Assembly: GCA_910586205.1 (NCBI GenBank)
Contig: CAJUGD010000019.1
Coordinates: 6,418-70,417, forward strand
Direction of reading: 5' to 3'
DNA from: an uncultured Lachnospiraceae bacterium
GTDB taxonomy: Bacteria; Bacillota; Clostridia; Lachnospirales; Lachnospiraceae
Length of the DNA: 64,000 nucleotides
Part shown: piece by piece, positions 58,917 to 64,000 of the stretch
How positions within the stretch are numbered: the stretch's first letter is position 1
Layout of the letters: each line of letters opens with the position of its first letter
The notes under the pieces: model-generated
The model's input: the letters and a program-made list of their open reading frames with translations, nothing else
Told to the model about the DNA's origin: nothing
Databases searched by the model: none
Translations under genes and position numbers: made by a program

Positions 58917-59910
58917 TATCCCCATTGAGCATGAGCGGAACGTGTGTGGTCAGTTTGACCAGTATTTAAAGAAGATTGAAAGAACCCTGCGGGTGACGAT
59001 TGTGGCGCGGGACGGAGCCATTAAGCTGATTGGGCCGGAGGGAATGCTGCATAAGGCAAAAAGCGTATTCAACAACTTAGTGGAGCTGTCCAAACGGGGA
59101 AATGAAATTACAGAACAGAATGTAGATTATGCCTTGTCCCTTTCTTTTACAGATTCAGATCATGAGATTTTAGAGATTGACAAGGACATTATTTGCCGCA
59201 CCATTAATGGAAAGCCGGTAAAGCCCAAGACTTTGGGACAAAAGCAGTATGTGGATTCCATCCGCAAAAAGATGATCGTATTCGGCGTAGGCCCTGCGGG
59301 AACCGGAAAAACCTATCTTGCTATGGCCATGGCGATTCAGGCTTTTAAAAACAGTGAGGTAAACCGGATTATTCTGACCAGGCCGGCCATTGAGGCAGGG
59401 GAAAAGCTGGGATTTTTGCCTGGAGATCTTCAGAGCAAGATTGACCCTTATCTGCGGCCTCTTTATGATGCCCTTTATCAGATTATGGGGGCGGAAAGTT
59501 TTCTTCATAACTCAGAAAAAGGGCTTATAGAGGTGGCTCCTCTTGCCTATATGAGAGGGCGTACCCTGGATAATGCTTATATTATTCTGGATGAGGCTCA
59601 GAATACCACACCAGCTCAGATGAAGATGTTCCTGACCAGAATTGGTTTTGGCTCTAAGGTGGTGATCACCGGAGATAAGACTCAGAAGGATTTGCCGGGC
59701 GGAGCAGCCTCTGGTCTGGATGTGGCGATGCGGGTCTTACAGAAGATCGATGACATAGGGTTCTGCAATCTTACCAGTGCAGATGTGGTACGTCATCCCC
59801 TGGTGCAGAAGATCGTACAGGCGTATGATGCCTATGAGAAGAAGGATGAGCGGGGGGACAAGCCGGATAGGGACAGGAAGCGTTATATCAGACAGAGGGG
59901 GAAAGGATAA
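58891..59910 (+). CDS. phoH: PhoH-family ATPase
   Basis: A 339-aa cytoplasmic protein with an N-terminal KH-like region, then a P-loop ATPase core: GVGPAGTGKTYLAMAMA near 130-146, LTRPAIEAGEKLGFLPGD and IILDEAQNTTPAQMKMFLTR. PhoH proteins are implicated in RNA metabolism and stand next to ybeY in most bacteria, here after 11 bases. The start ATG 58891 lies within yqfD, with GAGCGGCAGGATG before it. The basic C-terminal tail is typical. Confidence 0.94.
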   Translation: MSVVETIIDIPIEHERNVCGQFDQYLKKIERTLRVTIVARDGAIKLIGPEGMLHKAKSVFNNLVELSKRGNEITEQNVDYALSLSFTDSDHEILEIDKDIICRTINGKPVKPKTLGQKQYVDSIRKKMIVFGVGPAGTGKTYLAMAMAIQAFKNSEVNRIILTRPAIEAGEKLGFLPGDLQSKIDPYLRPLYDALYQIMGAESFLHNSEKGLIEVAPLAYMRGRTLDNAYIILDEAQNTTPAQMKMFLTRIGFGSKVVITGDKTQKDLPGGAASGLDVAMRVLQKIDDIGFCNLTSADVVRHPLVQKIVQAYDAYEKKDERGDKPDRDRKRYIRQRGKG

Positions 59911-59921
59911 AGGTACCAGGG

Positions 59922-60419
59922 ATGACAATTCAGATTGAATATGAGACAGAAAAACAGCTTGAGATTCCTTATGAACAGATTGCCAGGGATGTGATTTTGG
60001 CAGTGCTGGAGTATGAAGAATGTCCCTATGAGGCAGAGGTAAATCTTCTGTTTACGGATAATGACGCTATTCGGGAGATGAACCGGGATTACAGACAGGT
60101 AGATGCTCCCACGGATGTTTTGTCGTTTCCCATGATTGAGTTTGAAAGGGAATCTGATTTCAGCCATGTAGAAGACAGGGTGGAGGATTGTTTTAATCCG
60201 GAGACCGGAGAGCTGCTTTTAGGGGATATTGTGATCTCAGTGGAAAAGGTGGCAGAGCAGGCAGAACAATATGGCCATTCTCAGACCCGGGAGCTGGCAT
60301 TTCTGGTTGCTCACAGTATGCTCCACTTGTGCGGATATGACCATTTGGAAGATGATGAACGGGAAGTAATGGAGAAAAGACAAAGAGATATTTTGTCAGG
60401 GAAAGGATACAGCCGATGA
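59922..60419 (+). CDS. ybeY: Endoribonuclease YbeY (rRNA maturation)
   Basis: A 165-aa zinc-dependent endoribonuclease acting in 16S rRNA 3' maturation and ribosome quality control. NRDYRQVDAPTDVLSFPM and the zinc signature HSMLHLCGYDH (H-x3-H-x5-H) near residues 130-140 are diagnostic. The ATGA at its end overlaps the next start. It is normally linked to phoH and era; era is not in the window. Confidence 0.95.
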   Translation: MTIQIEYETEKQLEIPYEQIARDVILAVLEYEECPYEAEVNLLFTDNDAIREMNRDYRQVDAPTDVLSFPMIEFERESDFSHVEDRVEDCFNPETGELLLGDIVISVEKVAEQAEQYGHSQTRELAFLVAHSMLHLCGYDHLEDDEREVMEKRQRDILSGKGYSR

Positions 60420-61552
60420 AAAAGAACATGATAATGGGACTTGCTGCTTTTTTGGCAGTAATATGTTTTACAGGATGTGCGAAAAAGGCAGGGTCAGATG
60501 AAGTGATTCTGACGGAAAGTGAACCCATTGTTATTGCAACGGAGCCGGAACCCATTGTTCTTGAGGATGAGACAGAAGAAGAAACAAAGCCAGAACCAGA
60601 AGTGTATGAGCCGTGGGAGCGTCTGGAGTCAGACGGGATGGTGCGCAGCTATCTGACCGGGGAAATGGTGCCGGCAGCTCAGGGAAACCGCAGACCCTTA
60701 GCCATTATGATGAGCAATGATAAGGAGTCCCTTCCTCAGTATGGAATCAACCGGGCAGGGGTTGTCTATGAAGCGCCGGTGGAAGGGGCCATGAACCGGT
60801 ATATGGCCATTATGGAAAATTATGATGATCTGGATCGGATTGGCTCTGTGAGAAGCTGCCGTACCTATTATACTTACTTTGCCAGGGAATTTGACGCCAT
60901 CTATGCCCATTGCGGTCAAAGTACATTTGCAAAGCCTTATCTGAAGAATGTAGATAATATTAACGGGGTAGAGGGCATTGGGAATACGGCTTATTACCGA
61001 ACCAGTGACAGAAAAAGACCTCATAATTTCTATGGAAGCTATGAGGGGATTCAAAAGGCGATTGAAAAGCTGGGATATTCTCAGGAGTATGATGAAGAAT
61101 ATAAAGGCCATTATTATTTTGCAGGGGAAAGCCATCCTGTGGTATTAGACGGAGAGGGGAGTTTTCCGGCTGTTCTTGTGACGCCTGGTTATCCTTACAG
61201 CAAGCCTTGGTTTTCCTATAATGAGGAGGATGGGCTGTATTACCGGTATCAGTATGGAGGAGAGCATTCAGGAAGTGAAGGGCAGATTGCAGTGAAAAAT
61301 ATTATCATTCAGTGCTGTGCCGCCAGCTATTATGCCACTACGGCTTATCGGAATATTAATGTTCATGAGGATCTGTGGGGAGGGTTTTATATTACCAATG
61401 GAAGGGCTGTGAGCATTTCCTGGAAAAAGGATGGAGAGTTTGGGGTTACCCATTATTATGGGCCGGACGGGAAGGAGATTGTGCTGAATCCCGGGAAGAC
61501 ATGGGTATGTATTGTGCCTACTTCAGAGGCAGGGGAGATTTCGATACAGTAG
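60416..61552 (+). CDS. DUF3048 (YerB-like) lipoprotein
   Basis: A 378-aa protein with a lipoprotein signal peptide (MIMGLAAFLAVICFTGC, Cys about 21), an acidic Glu-rich linker (to about 65) and two domains of DUF3048: RPLAIMMSNDKESLPQYGIN, YEAPVEGAMNRYMA and GSVRSCRTYY, then a C-terminal half with GGFYITNGRAVSISW. The family is widespread in Firmicutes, including Bacillus YerB, and its molecular role is not known. It is coupled to ybeY by a four-base overlap. Confidence 0.88.
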   Translation: MKKNMIMGLAAFLAVICFTGCAKKAGSDEVILTESEPIVIATEPEPIVLEDETEEETKPEPEVYEPWERLESDGMVRSYLTGEMVPAAQGNRRPLAIMMSNDKESLPQYGINRAGVVYEAPVEGAMNRYMAIMENYDDLDRIGSVRSCRTYYTYFAREFDAIYAHCGQSTFAKPYLKNVDNINGVEGIGNTAYYRTSDRKRPHNFYGSYEGIQKAIEKLGYSQEYDEEYKGHYYFAGESHPVVLDGEGSFPAVLVTPGYPYSKPWFSYNEEDGLYYRYQYGGEHSGSEGQIAVKNIIIQCCAASYYATTAYRNINVHEDLWGGFYITNGRAVSISWKKDGEFGVTHYYGPDGKEIVLNPGKTWVCIVPTSEAGEISIQ

Positions 61553-61635
61553 AAGGCTGTTCGATTTCCATATAGGAATAAGGAATGGAATAATTGGGAA
61601 AAATAAACAGAGAATATCCTATTGACGGAGGTTTC

Positions 61636-62049
61636 ATGATGAAACGGTATATGATCTGTTTATTTTTGTTTGTGGGGGTCAGCGGGGCATGTCTGGTGAC
61701 AGGTTATTTTCTGACCAGGGAATATAGAAATAATATGGCCGAGACAAAAACAGAGACTTCTGGTGAGATCCGGGGGACAGAGGCTGAGACAGAGACAGTA
61801 GTGGAGAACTTAGCTGCAGTGAACCGAGAACAGGTGCAGCATCAGGCTGATGAGGTGCAGGGGGAATTTTATCTGGTGTCTGAGGATGGGTTTTTGCTGG
61901 TGTTTGGGAAGGATAAAACGACGATTTGCCTTTATACCCATATTCCTCTGATGGATTTTCCGGAAGGAGAGCAGGAACGGCTGAGGGAGGGAATTTGGTT
62001 TTCGGACATGATGGAAGTGATTTATTATCTGGAATCTTATACAAGCTAA
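61636..62049 (+). CDS. BofC-C-terminal-domain-like membrane protein
   Basis: A 137-aa protein. One N-terminal helix (MICLFLFVGVSGACLVTGYF) precedes a Glu/Thr-rich linker and a domain containing GEFYLVSEDGFLLVFGKDKT, IPLMDFPEGEQERLREGI and MEVIYYLESYTS. This resembles the BofC C-terminal domain, which in Bacillus takes part in intercompartmental sigma-K control. The start ATG 61636 follows CGGAGG; the longer frame from 61594 begins in the leader. It ends before a terminator. Confidence 0.7.
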   Translation: MMKRYMICLFLFVGVSGACLVTGYFLTREYRNNMAETKTETSGEIRGTEAETETVVENLAAVNREQVQHQADEVQGEFYLVSEDGFLLVFGKDKTTICLYTHIPLMDFPEGEQERLREGIWFSDMMEVIYYLESYTS

Positions 62050-62052
62050 GAG

Positions 62053-62074
62053 GCAGGACTTTTGTCCTGCTTTT
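62053..62074 (+). terminator. Rho-independent terminator after the BofC-like gene
   Basis: GCAGGAC / GTCCTGC with a TTTT loop and TTTTAATTT after it. The first base is four after the stop. Confidence 0.85.
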
Positions 62075-62100
62075 AATTTGCAGCAGCAAAAAGATAGGGC

Positions 62101-62129
62101 TTGAAAATGAAAGGGAAAATAGATACAAT
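62101..62129 (+). promoter_or_regulatory. Predicted promoter of the flavoprotein gene
   Basis: TTGAAA (62101-62106), 17 bases, TACAAT (62124-62129), 37 bases before the start codon. Confidence 0.6.
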
Positions 62130-62165
62130 AGGATGGAAACAGGAAAGGGGCAGTGAACAGCAAAA

Positions 62166-63413
62166 ATGGGGAAACAGGTGATTGTTGCAGGGGGAGGGGC
62201 TTCCGGGATGGCAGCGGCGATTATGGCGGCCAGAAAGGGAGCGCAGGTTACCATATTGGAACACATGGATCGGTTGGGAAAAAAGATTCTTTCTACAGGC
62301 AATGGAAGGTGCAACCTTACGAATCTAAAACTCAGCAAAGAGTGTTACCGGTGTGACCAGAAGGAGTTTCCCTTGATGGTGCTGAGGCGGTTCGGTGTAA
62401 AGGAGACTTTGGATTTTTTTGATGAGATCGGGGTCTTGACAAAGGACAAGAACGGGTATGTGTATCCCAACCCGGAACAGGCGGCAGCAGTGCTGGATTT
62501 GCTTCGGCTGGAGGTCTTGCGTCAGGGAGTAACCGTGGTTTTGGATTGTCAGGTAAAGCAGATTGAGAGGAGCCAATCCGGGAAGGGATTTACTGTAAAA
62601 ACCAGTCTGGGGGATTATGAAGGGAAAAAAGTTGTGCTGGCAGCCGGGTCAAAGGCAGCGGCATTTACCGGGTCAGACGGAAGCGGCTATGATTTGGCTC
62701 AGAAGCTGGGACATCGGGTGATTTTGCCATTGCCGGCTTTGGTACAGCTTAGATGTGAAGGAAAGCATTTTAAGCAGCTTGCCGGAGTGCGGTGCGAAGC
62801 TAAGGTGAGCTTGTATTCAGGCCGAGAAAGGATGGCATGGGATCAGGGGGAGGTTCAGCTGACGGATTATGGCATTTCCGGGATTCCTGTTTTCCAGGTC
62901 AGCAGATTTGCATCAAAGACATTGGCCGTCAAAAAGCCTGTGAGGGCAGTGATAGACTTTTTGCCGTCAATGGATATGGATAAGGCCATGGCGTTTCTTG
63001 TGCAGCGCAGAAAGGCGCTGGGGCACTTAAAATGCGGGGATTTTTTGACAGGGGTATTACATAAAAAGCTGTCGGCAGTGCTTCTTAAACTTTCCGGCAT
63101 ACAGGCAGAGCAGGAGGCACAAAGTGTGCCAGGGGATAGATGGGTTCAGCTTCTTCAGAGGATTAAGGCGTTTGAGGCAGTTGTGACAGGAACCAATTCT
63201 TTTGAACAGGCACAGGTTTGCTGCGGCGGTGTGGATACACGGGAAATCTGTCCGGACAACCTGGAATCACGTCTGATTCCAGGGCTTTATGTAACAGGAG
63301 AACTGCTGGATGTAGACGGGATCTGCGGAGGCTATAACTTGCAGTGGGCCTGGTCTACAGGATGTCTGGCAGGAAGCAGTGCAGGTGTATCTGCCTGTAG
63401 AAAAAAGGTATAA
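62166..63413 (+). CDS. HI0933/YhiN-family FAD-dependent oxidoreductase
   Basis: A 415-aa protein. The FAD-binding GGGASGMAAAIMAARKGAQV is near residue 8, followed by STGNGRCNLTNL and the late GGVDTREI and GELLDVDGICGGYNLQWAWSTG, a combined pattern characteristic of HI0933-like flavoproteins. The redox substrate is unknown. It begins with ATG 62166 after AGGGGCAG. It has its own promoter and ends about 120 bases before the final unknown gene. Confidence 0.9.
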   Translation: MGKQVIVAGGGASGMAAAIMAARKGAQVTILEHMDRLGKKILSTGNGRCNLTNLKLSKECYRCDQKEFPLMVLRRFGVKETLDFFDEIGVLTKDKNGYVYPNPEQAAAVLDLLRLEVLRQGVTVVLDCQVKQIERSQSGKGFTVKTSLGDYEGKKVVLAAGSKAAAFTGSDGSGYDLAQKLGHRVILPLPALVQLRCEGKHFKQLAGVRCEAKVSLYSGRERMAWDQGEVQLTDYGISGIPVFQVSRFASKTLAVKKPVRAVIDFLPSMDMDKAMAFLVQRRKALGHLKCGDFLTGVLHKKLSAVLLKLSGIQAEQEAQSVPGDRWVQLLQRIKAFEAVVTGTNSFEQAQVCCGGVDTREICPDNLESRLIPGLYVTGELLDVDGICGGYNLQWAWSTGCLAGSSAGVSACRKKV

Positions 63414-63458
63414 ATGTCTGAAATAAAACGGGTAAAAAGGAGGAAGTAATTCCTTTTA

Positions 63459-63533
63459 ATGGACAAGGAGCTGGCCTCCAAAAACCAGGTGATTCAAATG
63501 ATAATAGCAAAAAAGATGACAAAAAGAAAATGA
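63459..63533 (+). CDS. 24-codon open frame, possible transposase remnant
   Basis: ATG 63459 lies 14 bases after AAGGAGGA and encodes MDKELASKNQVIQMIIAKKM plus four residues, ending in TGA that overlaps the next ATG. The SKNQVIQMIIAKKMT stretch resembles the opening of ISNCY-like transposases, but it is too short to judge. It may also be a translated leader for the next gene. Confidence 0.3.
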   Translation: MDKELASKNQVIQMIIAKKMTKRK

Positions 63534-63961
63534 GAATATGTGAAAAATTAAAAGAAAAAATAAAACCTCAATATAAAGAGTTACTTTTAAAAATAAATTC
63601 TGGGACGAATGATGGAAGGGTCTATAAAAGAGTTGCATATAATAAAGCACTGTGGCAAATATTAAATTCGATTGAAAAATTTGAAGACAAAACTTTCCCG
63701 GATTATATTTATGTTTCAATGTATGCGCCTTTAGATATGCTGATTTCAAAAATTTTATTATGGGAAGAAAATAAAGAACTGCAGGATAGTACAGAAATTT
63801 ACCGGTTTTTAACAGCGATTAACCAAATGTCGCAAAATTTACTTAGAGCTGAAAAACAATTTATGCAGGTACCAGAATTAAATCCTTGGTATTATCATGT
63901 TCCTGTTAAGTTAAATGCTTTTTATGCAGCTTTTGTGTATAAAGTAAACCTTAATCCGTGA
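63530..63961 (+). CDS. Hypothetical protein
   Basis: A 143-aa protein, mostly helical, rich in Lys, Leu and Tyr, with no signal peptide, membrane helix or motif I recognise. It starts at ATG 63530, coupled to the upstream 24-codon frame by the shared ATGA, and ends with KVNLNP. The base composition is more A+T-rich than the flavoprotein gene before it, a mild sign of separate origin. Function unknown. A TATAAT at 63983 after it has no clear -35 partner. Confidence 0.55.
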   Translation: MRICEKLKEKIKPQYKELLLKINSGTNDGRVYKRVAYNKALWQILNSIEKFEDKTFPDYIYVSMYAPLDMLISKILLWEENKELQDSTEIYRFLTAINQMSQNLLRAEKQFMQVPELNPWYYHVPVKLNAFYAAFVYKVNLNP

Positions 63962-64000
63962 AGTTTAATTATTGTTTCATGCTATAATCGCCCTGTTTGT

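Noticed and set aside
63983..63988. Promoter after the last gene
   Set aside because: TATAAT is present but no -35 box with proper spacing is seen, and the window ends shortly after.

Overview
The window looks like chromosomal DNA from a spore-forming, anaerobic Gram-positive bacterium of the Lachnospiraceae (Clostridium cluster XIVa) or a close relative. The reasons are the clostridial order ylxM-ffh-rpsP-khpA-rimM-trmD-rplS-lepB-rbgA-rnhB-yraN, the sporulation genes spoIVA, yqfC and yqfD and a BofC-like gene, a PPi-type phosphofructokinase, a divergent PRPP synthetase, and strong AGGAGG ribosome sites with near-consensus sigma-A promoters. This is inferred from gene content; no rRNA or tRNA gene was found to fix the taxon. 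Nearly all genes lie on the + strand; only prs and one XRE regulator are on the - strand.

Layout. 1-5.7 kb: end of a glycan locus (HAD-like protein, cut by the window edge, and three glycosyltransferases each carrying a Rossmann-like domain). 5.8-6.8 kb: a fructokinase with its own promoter. 6.8-15.6 kb: the SRP/ribosome operon, preceded by a LexA-box-like dyad and interrupted by a 160-bp MITE-like hairpin between ylxM and ffh. 15.6-21.6 kb: prs (-), a DUF512 radical-SAM-like protein, der, plsY, gpsA. 21.6-39.0 kb: a surface-polysaccharide locus. It begins with a divergent pair (XRE repressor and a 51-aa protein resembling the repressor's tail), then a NusG-family LoaP antiterminator and 15 genes: a CapD-type dehydratase, an aldolase/PLP-decarboxylase/aminotransferase trio, the initiating sugar transferase, glycosyltransferases, Wzy, Wzx, and a phospho-decoration set (LicD, phosphodiesterase, TagD-like cytidylyltransferase), ending with a GtrII/GtrB pair. 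39.0-44.4 kb: a complete branched-chain amino acid ABC importer (livJHMGF). 44.5-50.4 kb: pfp, a small HD hydrolase, spoIVA, three 134-bp tandem repeats, a beta-CASP nuclease, rnhA. 50.6-57.2 kb: an LprI-like lipoprotein or membrane protein, a chemoreceptor, a 47-aa membrane peptide, alaS and rpsU. 57.2-64 kb: yqfC-yqfD-phoH-ybeY, a DUF3048 lipoprotein, a BofC-like protein, a flavoprotein and an unknown gene.

How it may work together. The polysaccharide operon appears to start at a perfect TTGACA-17-TATAAT promoter at 22058. It would be repressed by the XRE protein, possibly de-repressed by the small tail-like protein in the manner of SinI and SinR, and carried over about 17 kb by LoaP. Its enzymes would assemble a Wzx/Wzy-type glycan with an amino-acid- or amine-derived group and a phosphodiester-linked substituent. 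The product structure cannot be deduced from sequence alone. The most notable observations are this regulatory head, the non-sugar biosynthetic trio, the SOS-like box before the SRP operon, and the tandem repeats between spoIVA and the beta-CASP nuclease.
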